From NCBI RefSeq assembly GCF_014201465.1, contig NZ_JACHEP010000021.1, forward strand, positions 1 through 53,792: 53,792 bases of DNA, written 5' to 3'. A program made the translations under genes and the position numbers. The stretch is from Anoxybacteroides tepidamans. Lineage in GTDB: Bacteria > Bacillota > Bacilli > Bacillales > Anoxybacillaceae. Below are positions 43,281-53,676 of the stretch, piece after piece. Under the pieces are notes generated by a model. It worked only from the letters and a program-made list of their open reading frames with translations. It ran no database searches and had not been told where the DNA came from. Within the stretch, counting starts at the first letter, position 1, and every line of letters starts with the position of its first letter.

Positions 43281-43790
43281 TCATTTTTCGCCTCTTCGCC
43301 ATTTTTCAAAAATTCTTGCAATTTCATCAGTCAGAGGAATTTTGGACATCGGTTTTTGTTCATGAATTTTCTCTACTTTTTTTGTAATGCTCTGTTCAAT
43401 CGCCTCTACTTCCACCAGTAGTTCTCGCGCTGATTTCCGCAAAGCGCCTTGTCCAAAAATCGTCCATTGTTCCGTATAGTCAGACGTAGCGACATATACT
43501 TTTGTGCGAACATTGATTAATTGTTTTGCTAATTTTTCAATTCGCTCATCCGCCGTCTCATGCTCCCTTGTAAAAATGACATCCACTTGATGATTCGTAT
43601 ATTTTTTCTCGATTCCTTGTACGAGGTGTGCATCAAAAACGATAATAACTTTATTGCCGGTAAACCCTTGGTAATCGGCCATTTTCGAAATTAATAAGTC
43701 CCTTGCTGATGCTAGGTCATGTTCTTTTAGTTTTCGAAGTTCCGGCCAAGCACCGATAATGTTATAACCATCAACAATTAAAATATCCAT
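43281..43790 (-). CDS. rae1: Ribosome A-site endoribonuclease Rae1 (YacP)
   Basis: NYN/PIN-like ribonuclease that cleaves certain mRNAs within the ribosomal A site. The N-terminal MDILIVDGYNIIGAWPEL has Asp7 and Asn10 of the acidic site; VIIVFDAH and FTREHETADERIEKLAKQL supply further acidic residues. It has 169 aa, normal. It begins five bases after rlmB and ends at the sigH promoter. Confidence 0.95.
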   Translation of the reverse strand: MDILIVDGYNIIGAWPELRKLKEHDLASARDLLISKMADYQGFTGNKVIIVFDAHLVQGIEKKYTNHQVDVIFTREHETADERIEKLAKQLINVRTKVYVATSDYTEQWTIFGQGALRKSARELLVEVEAIEQSITKKVEKIHEQKPMSKIPLTDEIARIFEKWRRGEK

Positions 43791-43795
43791 GGAAT

Positions 43796-44533
43796 TTATT
43801 CTCCTAAAGGATACCGTTTACGATACACCTCATACATTAATAGGCTAGCAGCCACCGAAGCATTTAACGAAGTAACATTTCCTCTCATCGGCAAACGAAT
43901 TAAAAAATCGCATTTCTCTAAAATTAATCTGCCGATCCCTTTTCCTTCGCTTCCGATGACGAGCGCTAGTGGCATCGTTCCATCAAGCTGACGATAATCA
44001 TCACGAGCTTTTGCATCTGTGCCAACAATCCATACTCCTCGCTCTTTTAATTCATTAATCGTCCTCGCTAAATTGGTAACGCGGGCAACAGCAACATGTT
44101 CGATCGCTCCCGTTGAAGCTTTCGCCACCGTTGATGTCAGTCCAACTGAACGACGTTTCGGAATAATGATTCCGTGCACCCCCACTGCATCGGCTGTTCT
44201 CATAATCGACCCTAAATTATGCGGGTCTTCTAATTCATCTAACAACAAGAAAAAAGGTTGTTCGGTTCGTTCAGCTGCGCGACGGAATAGTTCATCGACG
44301 TCATAATATTGATAAGCCGCAACTTGTGCAACGACTCCTTGATGATTCTCACCCACCATTTGATCGAGCTTCTTTTTTGGTACATATTGCACAAGCACGT
44401 TCTTTTGTTTCGCTAGCTGAATAATCAATTGCATCGCTCCCCGCTGCGATCCTTCTGCAATCCAAATTTTATTCACCTCTCGCTCTGACTTTAGCGCTTC
44501 TATTACAGGATTCTTTCCGATAATAAGGTCCAT
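43796..44533 (-). CDS. rlmB: 23S rRNA 2'-O-ribose methyltransferase RlmB (SpoU family)
   Basis: SPOUT-type methyltransferase, equivalent to B. subtilis YacO, expected to methylate G2251 (E. coli numbering) in the 23S P loop. The N-terminal RNA-binding domain (1-75) is followed by the knot motifs LLDELEDPHNLGSIMRTADA, VIGSEGKGI, and LPMRGNVTSLNASVAASLLM near the end. It has 245 aa and begins two bases after mrnC. Confidence 0.95.
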   Translation of the reverse strand: MDLIIGKNPVIEALKSEREVNKIWIAEGSQRGAMQLIIQLAKQKNVLVQYVPKKKLDQMVGENHQGVVAQVAAYQYYDVDELFRRAAERTEQPFFLLLDELEDPHNLGSIMRTADAVGVHGIIIPKRRSVGLTSTVAKASTGAIEHVAVARVTNLARTINELKERGVWIVGTDAKARDDYRQLDGTMPLALVIGSEGKGIGRLILEKCDFLIRLPMRGNVTSLNASVAASLLMYEVYRKRYPLGE

Positions 44534-44535
44534 TT

Positions 44536-44955
44536 TTACAACTTCCTTTCTTGGCTTTCAATAACGTCAAACGAATGACATATCAACCTTTCCATTCGTT
44601 CTTCATTATTTTCTAAGAAATGATAACCGATAAGCGCTTCAAAAGCAGTGCTATATCGATACGTTTGGACATCAGTATTTTTAGGGATCGTGGCCGATTT
44701 AGCGTTTCTTCCGCGGCGTACGATAGCTTGTTCTTCTTCCGTCAATATCGATTGTTCCAATAGCGATAATAAAGCTTTTGCCTGCGCTTTTGCCGAAACA
44801 TACTGAATGGCTTGTCTATGTAATTGATTCGGTTTGACGTTCCCTTTAGAAAGGAGGCGATGCCGCACATACAATTCGTAGACGGCATCTCCTATATAGG
44901 CAAGGGCAAGACCGTTTAATTGTTTCGCATCTTTTACTTCAGGCAAGAAGTTCAT
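44536..44955 (-). CDS. mrnC: Mini-ribonuclease 3 (MrnC)
   Basis: Stand-alone RNase III catalytic domain that matures 23S rRNA in Bacillus. [20 protein letters not shown] includes the acidic residues, and the later [20 protein letters not shown] supplies the other half of the site. It has 139 aa and lacks a double-stranded RNA-binding domain, as the family does. It lies six bases after cysS. Confidence 0.96.
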   Translation of the reverse strand: MNFLPEVKDAKQLNGLALAYIGDAVYELYVRHRLLSKGNVKPNQLHRQAIQYVSAKAQAKALLSLLEQSILTEEEQAIVRRGRNAKSATIPKNTDVQTYRYSTAFEALIGYHFLENNEERMERLICHSFDVIESQERKL

Positions 44956-44961
44956 CGGATT

Positions 44962-46359
44962 TTATCCTCTTTTCCATCTTGTTCCTTGCGGTGTGTCTTC
45001 TAAAATAATGTTTCTTGCTTTCAATTCATCGCGGATTTGATCTGCTAAAGCAAAATTGCGATTTTTCCGAGCTTCGTTCCGCTTTTGAATAAGCTCCTCA
45101 ATTTCGTTATCTAACAATAGTTCCGCTTTTAAAGAAATGCCTAATACATCGAGCAATTGTTCAAATTCATGCAAAAAGGCCCGGATCACGTTTTCGGATG
45201 TGTTCTTTTCCAACAAATAAACATTCGCTTGTCTGGACAGTTCAAATAACACGGCAATCGCATTGGCTGTATTAAAATCATCATCCATTTCTTTAATAAA
45301 TGCATCATGGCATTGGTTAATTTTATTCAACCATTGCTCGTCGCCATCCGTTAAATTGGTGCTGCTAGCAAGGCGATGTTTTAAGTTAAAATACGAAGTC
45401 TTTAATCGTTCTAACCCGTTTTTTGTGCTCTCCAGTAACTCTTCGCTATAGTTGATCGGATGACGATAATGTACGGAAAGCATAAAAAAACGTAATACTT
45501 GTGGATCAGTTTGCTTAATCATATCATGAACAAGCACGAAATTCCCAAGCGATTTGGACATTTTTTCGTTATTAATGTTAATATAGCCATTATGCAACCA
45601 ATATTTCGCAAATGTTTTCCCTGTCAATGCTTCGGACTGCGCGATTTCGTTTTCATGGTGCGGAAACGTTAGGTCTTGACCGCCCGCATGAATATCAATC
45701 GTATCGCCTAAATATTTGCGCGCCATCGCCGAGCATTCGATATGCCAGCCAGGTCTTCCTTTTCCCCAAGGGCTATCCCATGCAATTTCCCCCTCTTTTG
45801 CCGCCTTCCATAAAGCAAAATCGAGCGGATCTCGTTTCTTTTCTCCTACCTCAATACGCGCCCCAGCGCGAAGCTCGTCAATCGATTGATGCGACAATTT
45901 ACCATACTCAGCAAAGTTGCGTGTTTTGTAATACACATCCCCATCTACTTCGTATGCGTATCCTTTTTCAATTAATTTTTCAATGAATTCAATGATGATA
46001 TCAATATTTTCCGTCACGCGCGGATGGACGTTCGCCTTTTTGCATCCTAATGCTGCGATGTCTGCAAAATACGCTTCAATAAAGCGTTCGGCAATGGTCG
46101 GGACGTCTTCTCCTAATTCCCGTGCCGCCTTAATGAGTTTATCATCTACATCGGTAAAATTGGAAACATACTGAACCTCATAGCCGCGGAATTCTAAGTA
46201 ACGGCGGATCGTATCAAATACAATTGCTGGACGTGCGTTTCCAATATGGATGTAGTTGTACACAGTCGGACCGCATACATACATTTTGACTTTATTAGGC
46301 TCAATCGGTTCAAATACTTCCTTTTTTCGCGTCAATGTATTATAAAGCTGAATGCTCAT
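44962..46359 (-). CDS. cysS: Cysteinyl-tRNA synthetase
   Basis: Class I synthetase charging tRNA-Cys. HIGN (38-41) and KMSKS (266-270) are the ATP motifs, and Cys29, Cys209, His234 and Glu238 bind the zinc that selects cysteine. It has 465 aa, full length. The start overlaps the end of cysE by 20 bases. Expression should depend on the T-box upstream of cysE. Confidence 0.98.
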   Translation of the reverse strand: MSIQLYNTLTRKKEVFEPIEPNKVKMYVCGPTVYNYIHIGNARPAIVFDTIRRYLEFRGYEVQYVSNFTDVDDKLIKAARELGEDVPTIAERFIEAYFADIAALGCKKANVHPRVTENIDIIIEFIEKLIEKGYAYEVDGDVYYKTRNFAEYGKLSHQSIDELRAGARIEVGEKKRDPLDFALWKAAKEGEIAWDSPWGKGRPGWHIECSAMARKYLGDTIDIHAGGQDLTFPHHENEIAQSEALTGKTFAKYWLHNGYININNEKMSKSLGNFVLVHDMIKQTDPQVLRFFMLSVHYRHPINYSEELLESTKNGLERLKTSYFNLKHRLASSTNLTDGDEQWLNKINQCHDAFIKEMDDDFNTANAIAVLFELSRQANVYLLEKNTSENVIRAFLHEFEQLLDVLGISLKAELLLDNEIEELIQKRNEARKNRNFALADQIRDELKARNIILEDTPQGTRWKRG

Positions 46360-47005
46360 TTTGTGTCTTCCTTTCTTTTAGTTCTTTAATTTCGGTTCGC
46401 AATTTTTCAATTTCTTCTTCCAATTCTTTTAGACGGTCTGCGATTGGATCTGGTAAATCGGTATGATTTAAATCTTTTTTCACTTTTACTCCGTTGCGCA
46501 CAACGACTTTTCCAGGAATACCGACAACCGTTGAGTTCGGCGGCACATCTTTTAATACAACGGAACCTGCCCCGATTTTCGAATTTTCCCCAATCGTAAT
46601 CGAACCAAGCACTTTCGCGCCTGTCGCGATTAAACAGTTATCTTTAATCGTCGGATGACGCTTCCCTTTTTCTTTCCCCGTTCCTCCTAGCGTCACCCCT
46701 TGATATACCGTTACGTTATCACCGATTTCGCACGTCTCTCCAATCACAACTCCCATGCCATGATCGATAAAAAAGCGACGGCCGATTTTAGCGCCAGGAT
46801 GAATTTCAATTCCTGTGAAAAAGCGGCTAATTTGCGAAATCAATCTGGCAATGAAATAAAATTTTCGTTTATAAAAAGCATGAGCAATACGATGCGCCCA
46901 AATTGCATGCAATCCTGAATACGTCAAAATCACTTCCAAATAACTTCTTGCCGCTGGATCCTGCTCAAAAATCACTTCAATATCTTCCTTTAAAGTTTTA
47001 AACAA
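46340..47005 (-). CDS. cysE: Serine O-acetyltransferase
   Basis: Makes O-acetylserine, the direct precursor of cysteine. The left-handed beta-helix is visible as hexapeptide repeats from about residue 68 ([20 protein letters not shown] and onward). The active-site histidine lies in IDHGMG, and a basic loop GKEKGKRHP follows. It has 221 aa; the C-terminal charged coiled-coil (about 190-216) is longer than in E. coli but usual in Bacillaceae. A T-box precedes it, with a mobile element inserted between the two. Confidence 0.97.
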   Translation of the reverse strand: MFKTLKEDIEVIFEQDPAARSYLEVILTYSGLHAIWAHRIAHAFYKRKFYFIARLISQISRFFTGIEIHPGAKIGRRFFIDHGMGVVIGETCEIGDNVTVYQGVTLGGTGKEKGKRHPTIKDNCLIATGAKVLGSITIGENSKIGAGSVVLKDVPPNSTVVGIPGKVVVRNGVKVKKDLNHTDLPDPIADRLKELEEEIEKLRTEIKELKERKTQNEHSAL

Positions 47006-47038
47006 TGGTCTCCCCTCCAGTTTTCAAAAATGTAATAA

Positions 47039-47147
47039 CAGGCGTGTTGATGAACCAATAAAAACCAGTTAAGTTGGCTCTATTCCTAGCTTTTCTGCCA
47101 TACGATTCTGTATTTTTAAGTAAAATACTGGATAATCAACACTCGTG
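47039..47147 (+). mobile_element. Non-coding palindromic mobile element, copy 3 (short)
   Basis: A 109-bp internally deleted copy with the same ends (GTGTTGATGAACC at the left, TAATCAACAC at the right) and only one outer arm, AGCTTTTCTGCC. It is flanked by a perfect 9-bp direct repeat ATGTAATAA (47030-47038 and 47148-47156). It lies in the cysE leader, just after the T-box terminator T-run and upstream of the cysE ribosome binding site, so it should be transcribed with cysE when the T-box allows read-through. Confidence 0.88.
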
Positions 47148-47153
47148 ATGTAA

Positions 47154-47400
47154 TAAAAAAACGCCTCTGTGCTTATCACACAGAGACGCTCAAACGCGCG
47201 GTTCCACTCTGTTTAGCTAAACAAATGTTTAGCTCACTCGGCTCTTATAACGGAAGAGAATCCGCTCCACTCTACTACAGAACGTCTCTGGTTCGAAAGG
47301 AGGCTCTGAGGGGCATTTCAAAAACATTGAACATGAATCACTTCCAGCCAAGGTGACTCTCTCTGTAATGCCAATGTTTTTTACTTCTCCTCATCCACGC
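47154..47400 (-). ncRNA. T-box leader, probably cysteine-specific
   Basis: The T-box sequence TGGAACCGCG is at 47197-47206 on the minus strand, followed by a terminator: GCGTCTCTGTG pairs with CACAGAGGCG and then TTTTTTT (47154-47190). Upstream stem I elements (GAGAGAG near 47365) are present, and TGC (47313-47315) in GAAATGCCCC is a candidate specifier for cysteine. This matches control of cysE-cysS by uncharged tRNA-Cys, as known in Bacillus. The full fold was not computed. Confidence 0.9.
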
Positions 47401-47401
47401 T

Positions 47402-48871
47402 TTAGCCTATTGAACGAATCGCTTTTTCTAGACGGTTGATGACTGTTTCTTTTCCTAGTAATTGAATCGCTATAGGAAGCTCTGGGCCATGAGTTTGTCC
47501 AGTTGTCGCTACACGAATCGGCATAAACAATTTCTTTCCTTTTTGTCCCGTTGTCTTTTGCACAGATTTGATCGCCGCTTTAATAGCATCGACAGTAAAT
47601 GTCTCCAACGGTTTAATTTCTTCTAAAAATGCGCTGAGCACTTCTCGTACTTGCTCTTCTGCAAGCACTTCTTTTGCTTCCTCATTATACTCAATATCTT
47701 TCTTAAAGAACAACTCAGACAGTTCGACAATTTCTGCTCCATAACTCATTTGTTCTTGATATAAAGCAATTAAGTTGCGCGCCCACTCCCTTTGCTCGTC
47801 GCTCATTTGCTCCGGCAACCGTCCTGCCTTTACTAAATGAGGAAGAGACAATTCGACAAGCCGATCTAAATCGAGTTTCTTAATATATTGATTATTCATC
47901 CAGGTCAACTTTTGTTTATCAAACATCGAAGGCGATTTTGATAAGCGAGATACATCAAATATACGAATGAGTTCCTCTTTTGTGAAAATTTCTTCTTCCC
48001 CTTCTGGTGACCATCCTAATAAAGCAAAGAAGTTAAACATCGCCTCTGGTAAATATCCGAGTTCTTTATACTGGGATACAAATTGAATAATCGATTCATC
48101 ACGTTTCGATAATTTTTTTCGGTTTTCATTTACAATCAGCGTCAAATGCGCATATTGAGGCGTTTCCCATCCAAAGTATTCATAAATCATAAGCTGTTTC
48201 GGTGTGTTGGATAAATGTTCTTCACCGCGGAACACATGCGTAATTTTCATCAAATGGTCATCAATCACCACAGCGAAATTATACGTCGGAATACCATTGG
48301 CTTTTACAATGACCCAATCACCAATATCTTTCGATTCAAACGATACGTGGCCGCGAACCATATCCTCAAATTCATACACTTTTCCTTCAGGCACTTTTAC
48401 GCGAATCGTATACGGCTTTCCTTCCGCTTCTAGCTGCTTTACTTGCTCTGGAGTCAAGTGGCGGCATTTTCCGCTGTACTGTGGTGCTGCAATCCCTGCG
48501 GCCTTTTGCACCTCACGCTCTTGTTCCAATTCTTCCGGCGTACAGAAACATTTATATGCATGTCCCTTTTCTAACAATTCATTCGTATATTGGCGATATA
48601 TCTCAAGGCGCTCTGTTTGGCGGTAAGGGCCATATCCGCCGTCTTTATCTACCGATTCATCATATTCAATCCCAAGCCATTTCAAATTCTCTAGCTGGGA
48701 CTGTTCCCCGCCTTCTATATTCCGCTCAATGTCCGTATCTTCAATACGAATGATAAATTTTCCGTTATGATGACGCGCAAATAAATAGTTAAACAGAGCT
48801 GTACGCGCGCCGCCAATATGTAAATGGCCGGTCGGACTCGGCGCATAACGCACTCTCACTTCTTGTGGCAT
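47402..48871 (-). CDS. gltX: Glutamyl-tRNA synthetase
   Basis: Class I synthetase, probably non-discriminating (charging both tRNA-Glu and tRNA-Gln) as in Bacillus, which uses an amidotransferase. HLHIG (16-20) and KLSKR (253-257) are the ATP motifs. 489 aa from ATG 48871 ([15 protein letters not shown]), eight bases after GGAGGT; a TTG two codons upstream is also in frame. It precedes the cysE T-box, so the two are probably separate transcripts, as the T-box begins directly after its stop. Confidence 0.97.
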   Translation of the reverse strand: MPQEVRVRYAPSPTGHLHIGGARTALFNYLFARHHNGKFIIRIEDTDIERNIEGGEQSQLENLKWLGIEYDESVDKDGGYGPYRQTERLEIYRQYTNELLEKGHAYKCFCTPEELEQEREVQKAAGIAAPQYSGKCRHLTPEQVKQLEAEGKPYTIRVKVPEGKVYEFEDMVRGHVSFESKDIGDWVIVKANGIPTYNFAVVIDDHLMKITHVFRGEEHLSNTPKQLMIYEYFGWETPQYAHLTLIVNENRKKLSKRDESIIQFVSQYKELGYLPEAMFNFFALLGWSPEGEEEIFTKEELIRIFDVSRLSKSPSMFDKQKLTWMNNQYIKKLDLDRLVELSLPHLVKAGRLPEQMSDEQREWARNLIALYQEQMSYGAEIVELSELFFKKDIEYNEEAKEVLAEEQVREVLSAFLEEIKPLETFTVDAIKAAIKSVQKTTGQKGKKLFMPIRVATTGQTHGPELPIAIQLLGKETVINRLEKAIRSIG

Positions 48872-48944
48872 GATCAAAGACCTCCATCAACATTAAACTG
48901 TGTACTGTTATTTTAACATTATACCGCTGCAAAGTTCAAAATGA

Positions 48945-49421
48945 TTATTGCTTTTGCAATAAAACGACCGCCTGAGCAGCAATTCCCTCTCCGCGTCCCG
49001 TAAAACCAAGCTTTTCAGTTGTTGTTGCTTTTACGTTCACTCGAGAGCGCTCTCCTTCTAGTAGCTGAGCAATCCTTTCTTGCATTTTTTCAATATAAGG
49101 AGCCATTTTCGGCTTTTGCGCGATGATCGTACAATCTATGTTGACGAGCTTGTACCCTTCTTTTTTGACAAGATTCCATACATGTTGCAAAAGCAAAGCA
49201 GAATCGGCATTCTTATATTGCGGATCGGTATCCGGAAAATGTTTGCCGATATCCCCCGCACCAATCGCTCCTAAACAAGCATCCGCAATCGCATGCAATA
49301 GCACATCTGCATCGGAATGACCAAGCAGCCCTTTTTCATAAGGTATGTGAACGCCACCAATCATTAAAGGGCGGCCTTCGACTAATTGATGAACATCAAA
49401 TCCTTGTCCAATTCGAAACAT
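48945..49421 (-). CDS. ispF: 2-C-methyl-D-erythritol 2,4-cyclodiphosphate synthase
   Basis: Enzyme of the MEP isoprenoid pathway. The zinc ligands are Asp9 and His11 (FDVH) and His43 (LLHAI), with HSDADV in between. It has 158 aa. It follows ispD by four bases, the frequent ispD-ispF pairing. Confidence 0.97.
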   Translation of the reverse strand: MFRIGQGFDVHQLVEGRPLMIGGVHIPYEKGLLGHSDADVLLHAIADACLGAIGAGDIGKHFPDTDPQYKNADSALLLQHVWNLVKKEGYKLVNIDCTIIAQKPKMAPYIEKMQERIAQLLEGERSRVNVKATTTEKLGFTGRGEGIAAQAVVLLQKQ

Positions 49422-49425
49422 ACAT

Positions 49426-50127
<702 letters not shown>

Positions 50128-51222
50128 CTATAATGCCTTTTGAAGAAGTTTTAGCTTTGCAAAAATCATTCTCCCTGCTGATGTTTGTAACACGCTCGTG
50201 ACTAATACGTCAACCCGCTTACCGATATATTCTTTTCCATCTTCTACAACAATCATGGTACCGTCATCTAAATACGCCACACCTTGATTGTGTTCTTTTC
50301 CGTCCTTAATAACTTGAACATTCAGTTCTTCTCCCGGAAGAACAACCGGTTTGACCGCATTCGCTAAATCGTTAATATTAAGCACTCGTACATTTTGAAG
50401 CTCGCATACTTTATTTAAATTGAAATCGTTCGTCACGACAACCCCTGATGTTAATTTTGCCAATTTCACTAATTTGCTGTCGACTTCTTGAATATCATCA
50501 AAATCTCCTTCGTAAATCTCTACTTTCATGTCCAGCTCTTTTTGAATGCGGTTTAAAATATCAAGGCCTCGACGACCGCGGTTTCGTTTTAAAACATCCG
50601 AGGAATCGGCAATATGTTGCAACTCCTCTAGCACAAAGCGGGGAATTACAATCGTTCCCTCTAAAAAGCCAGTTTGGCAAATATCAGCGATGCGTCCATC
50701 AATAATGACACTTGTATCAAGGATTTTTAAGGAGCGGCTTTTTTGGTTCTCATTCTCTTCTTCTGACCCTTTTTTCTTAGACATACGGTTAGAAATAGAA
50801 AATAAATTCATTAACTCATGCCGCTTTTTAAATCCAACTTGAAACCCTAAATAGCCAAGCAAAATCGTTAAAAAAACCGGTAACACTGTATTAACCACTT
50901 GAAATTGAAACGCTTTAAGCGGCATAACCACTAAAAAAGCAACGATTAATCCAAAAATCAATCCTAAACTGCCAAATAAAATATCGGTCACAGGCGCTTT
51001 CACCAATGACTCTTCCATCCAACGAATCAAATCGACGACATAATCCACTAACCAGAAAGTCATGATAAAGAAAATAAGTGCCCCTACAATCGCCAGCATA
51101 TATGGATTATTTAAAAACGAAAGATGATCAATATTCAATAGTGAAAATAAATTCGGTAGGAACATAATACCTAACGTGCCTCCAACCACTAAGAAAAATA
51201 ATTGAACCACTCTTCTTAACAT
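50128..51222 (-). CDS. yacL: Membrane-anchored PIN-TRAM domain protein YacL
   Basis: Four hydrophobic segments (about 5-25, 40-60, 78-100 and 108-132) precede a PIN domain beginning [16 protein letters not shown], with Asp169 as the first acidic residue, and a C-terminal TRAM-type RNA-binding domain (about 290-350). It has 364 aa. The combination suggests an RNase or RNA-binding protein at the membrane, but no substrate is known. In relatives disA lies between radA and this gene; here only a 112-base gap separates yacL from the remaining part of radA. Confidence 0.93.
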   Translation of the reverse strand: MLRRVVQLFFLVVGGTLGIMFLPNLFSLLNIDHLSFLNNPYMLAIVGALIFFIMTFWLVDYVVDLIRWMEESLVKAPVTDILFGSLGLIFGLIVAFLVVMPLKAFQFQVVNTVLPVFLTILLGYLGFQVGFKKRHELMNLFSISNRMSKKKGSEEENENQKSRSLKILDTSVIIDGRIADICQTGFLEGTIVIPRFVLEELQHIADSSDVLKRNRGRRGLDILNRIQKELDMKVEIYEGDFDDIQEVDSKLVKLAKLTSGVVVTNDFNLNKVCELQNVRVLNINDLANAVKPVVLPGEELNVQVIKDGKEHNQGVAYLDDGTMIVVEDGKEYIGKRVDVLVTSVLQTSAGRMIFAKLKLLQKAL

Positions 51223-51334
51223 ATTTTCACCTCCTCTACTACATTATAAACAGTTTCCAATGTTTGAAACCAATCATAACACAGTTTTTAATCTTTTTAA
51301 AAAATTTGATACATATTTGTAAAGTTTCCATCGA

Positions 51335-51955
51335 TTATTTATGTCTTAACGCATATTCAAGCGCTTCTGCAACGTGAGAAACACCGATCACTTCCACTCC
51401 TTTTGGGATATTCCATCCCCCAAGATTGTTTTTAGGGATGATCACGCGCTGGAAACCGAGTTTTACTGCTTCTTGCACACGCTGTTCAATGCGGGAAACA
51501 CGGCGCACTTCCCCTGTTAGTCCTACCTCACCAATGATCACATCAGATGGGTTGGTTGGCTGATCGCGAAAACTAGAAGCAATGCTCACAGCAACCGCCA
51601 AATCAATGGCCGGCTCGTCTAATTTGACACCGCCTGCTACTTTTAAATAAGCATCTTGATTTTGCAGAAGCAAGCCGACCCGCTTTTCAAGTACAGCCAT
51701 CAATAAAGACACGCGGTTATGGTCAATTCCTGTGGCCATTCTTCGAGGGTTCCCGAAACTCGTCGGCGAAATCAACGCTTGAATTTCCACCAATACGGGT
51801 CTCGTTCCTTCCATCGAAGCCACAACCGTCGATCCAGCTACTCCACTTGACCGTTCTTCTAGAAACACTTCCGAAGGATTTTCAACTTCCAGTAACCCAG
51901 ATTCCCTCATTTCGAAAATACCGATCTCATTGGTCGACCCAAATCGATTTTTCTT
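51335..51955 (-). pseudogene. radA: RadA (Sms), C-terminal half only
   Basis: The 204-residue match starts at the KNRFG motif (about 51937-51952) and runs to the normal C-terminus, covering the Lon-like domain of this DNA recombination and repair helicase. The zinc finger and the Walker A ATPase core, about the first 250 residues, are missing. Upstream of the K of KNRFG the sequence diverges completely (residues MNIRLCK are not RadA), and no ribosome binding site precedes that ATG, so the fragment is probably not expressed as a functional protein. The break marks the edge of the accessory segment to the right. Confidence 0.93.
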
Positions 51956-52641
51956 ACATAACCTAATGTTCATTTTTTAAATCTTCACTCATTTTTAGAC
52001 GATTGACTTAAACAAACAACCAAATGTTGTTAAACAATTAAATGAACGATATGTTAAAAAACAAAAATTTATTACCGTATTATATGTAGTGAAAATCAAG
52101 AAATGTGGATGTCTTTTCTAATTATGCAATTGATAACTCAGAGACACAAATTATTGTTTTAGACGATAAACAACCACCACTTTAACCAAGTAATGTTAAA
52201 TAATTCAACAAACAATCTGATATTTAAATGAACTAACAATAATATTATGAAGAAACACAGGAAAATTATTAAAAACAAAGCAATTTATTACGTAAACCAA
52301 TTAATAGTTAGACGAACAAAAACACTAAAAAGAATGATACACTCTTCATCACATTGCACAAAATCCTCTTCGCTTTTAAAGATATTTAATACTTCTAAAA
52401 AGAGTGAACCCAGTATATACTGTTCCCTTATGTTTGCCAAGGGGCTAAATTAGGACTAGTTATTTACATCAAATAAAGTGCTGTTTTTTTAATTCGCCTC
52501 CAATTTCAATATCCCTCCCCAAACAAAGTTTCCATAATGTAGAATTTAATGTTGAAAATTGTTAATTTTTGTTGTTTGATATTAATGTACCTGAAACAAC
52601 AAATTCACATAAAGAGAGATAGAACTGGGGAGAGGAATGAA
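51956..52641. other. AT-rich accessory segment without a clear gene
   Basis: Base composition drops sharply at the radA break. No credible gene is seen on either strand up to the NYN gene. The first 350 bases hold short repeats: TTAGACGA at 51995, 52159 and 52308, and two pairs of ATGTT or ATATT units spaced 27 bp apart (52024 and 52051; 52193 and 52220). TTAAATGAAC occurs in both pairs. It could be the end region of an inserted element. Confidence 0.5.
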
Positions 52642-53508
52642 ATGACAAATACAGCTATATACATCGATTATGACAATGTGTTTATTACACTTGACCGATA
52701 TTATAAAAAATATGATACCTTAAACATTCAACAGGATTTTATTCAAAAGTTCTTCGCAAAATTTTCTAGCGACAATGTATTACATTCAAGGGCATACTTA
52801 AATTTTCATAATATTAGCTTAACGGATGAATTATTTAATGAGTTTAGGAAAAATATGGTTCAGTTATACCACATTCATTCTGGAAACAATACCTCTGATG
52901 TTCAGTTAATTATAGATGTAATAAAAAGCCTATATGATCCCAATGTCAAAATTGATAAATATATTATCGTTTCATCAGACAGTGATATGATACCTCTCAT
53001 TAATGAGTTAAAAATAAATGGAAAAGAATATGAAATTTATTATTTCGCATTCAATACCAACTTAGACTATCAAGACTATTTACAAGACACAAATTCAAAA
53101 TTTACCACCATTGAAAGCATCCTTGGCTTAGAAGTATATTCAAGAGAAAATGAAAGTAAATTCGATGATACTGAATACCTAAAAGGTATATTGACTTTTA
53201 TCAATAACTTAATAAACAAAACATATACAACATACTTAAAGGTAGACAATGGTGAAATTATTTCTGCTGGAGCTACACATAAAGGTCTTTTAAGGGATTA
53301 TCTAGAGCAAAATAATGTCTTTGTTCGAGAAGATTTAAAAAGTGGTTTCGCAATAGATACACTATTTAAAAAAGGTATTCTTTATGAATACGAACTATCT
53401 AATGGGTTCAAGGCAATTTTGATAAACGAAACAATTATTAACAGTAAAGGCATTACTTTAAATAACATTAAAAAAGAATCAGATTTTAAATTTCCAATTA
53501 CCGTTTGA
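52642..53508 (+). CDS. NYN-domain protein, putative ribonuclease
   Basis: 288 aa. The N-terminal NYN (LabA/limkain-type, PIN-like) domain shows the acidic residues: Asp9 and Asp11 in YIDYDNV, Asp86 and Asp92 in NTSDVQLIIDV, and Asp113 and Asp115 in SSDSDMIPL. Proteins of this type are metal-dependent RNases or regulators of RNA. The C-terminal part (about 205-288) has a winged-helix-like look but matches nothing I recognise. ATG 52642 follows GGGGAGAGG at normal spacing; the longer frame to 52549 lacks a site. It lies alone in an AT-rich accessory segment and reads against the surrounding housekeeping genes. A defence role is conceivable but unproven. It is not the Rae1-type NYN protein encoded at 43281. 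Confidence 0.85.
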   Translation: MTNTAIYIDYDNVFITLDRYYKKYDTLNIQQDFIQKFFAKFSSDNVLHSRAYLNFHNISLTDELFNEFRKNMVQLYHIHSGNNTSDVQLIIDVIKSLYDPNVKIDKYIIVSSDSDMIPLINELKINGKEYEIYYFAFNTNLDYQDYLQDTNSKFTTIESILGLEVYSRENESKFDDTEYLKGILTFINNLINKTYTTYLKVDNGEIISAGATHKGLLRDYLEQNNVFVREDLKSGFAIDTLFKKGILYEYELSNGFKAILINETIINSKGITLNNIKKESDFKFPITV

Positions 53509-53551
53509 CAAAAACTCGTATCAATTATAGAATAATGGCATAAGATATATT

Positions 53552-53640
53552 AAGCGTTTTATTAACAAAAGTATTATAAGCGATCTTTTTAAAAAATTAA
53601 TTCAAGCGATTTTTTAGAAAATGTAAGACTAAGCGATGAT
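53552..53640 (+). repeat. Four AAGCG-headed repeat units with a 26-27 bp period
   Basis: AAGCG begins at 53552, 53578, 53604 and 53631, spacings of 26, 26 and 27 bases. Units two to four extend to AAGCGAT, and units two and three share AAGCGAT followed by a T-run. They lie between the NYN gene and its terminator. Possible protein-binding direct repeats, such as iterons or transposase sites. Confidence 0.6.
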
Positions 53641-53642
53641 GA

Positions 53643-53676
53643 GAAAAAACTCCTTACGGGGAGTTTTTTCTTTTTT
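53643..53676 (+). terminator. Terminator downstream of the NYN gene
   Basis: AAAAACTCC pairs with GGAGTTTTT around TTACGG, followed by TTTCTTTTTT. The A-run on the other side could let it work in both directions. Confidence 0.8.

Noticed and set aside
43281-43790. Rae1 as part of an accessory or defence module because of its NYN fold
   Set aside because: It is the conserved yacP gene at its normal place between rlmB and sigH.
52247-52453. A 68-codon plus-strand frame in the accessory segment
   Set aside because: No ribosome binding site, lysine- and asparagine-rich composition expected from AT-rich DNA, and overlap with the repeat array.
53552-53640. A degenerate CRISPR array
   Set aside because: Units are too short and the repeats too weakly conserved, the period is 26-27 bp, and no cas gene is present.
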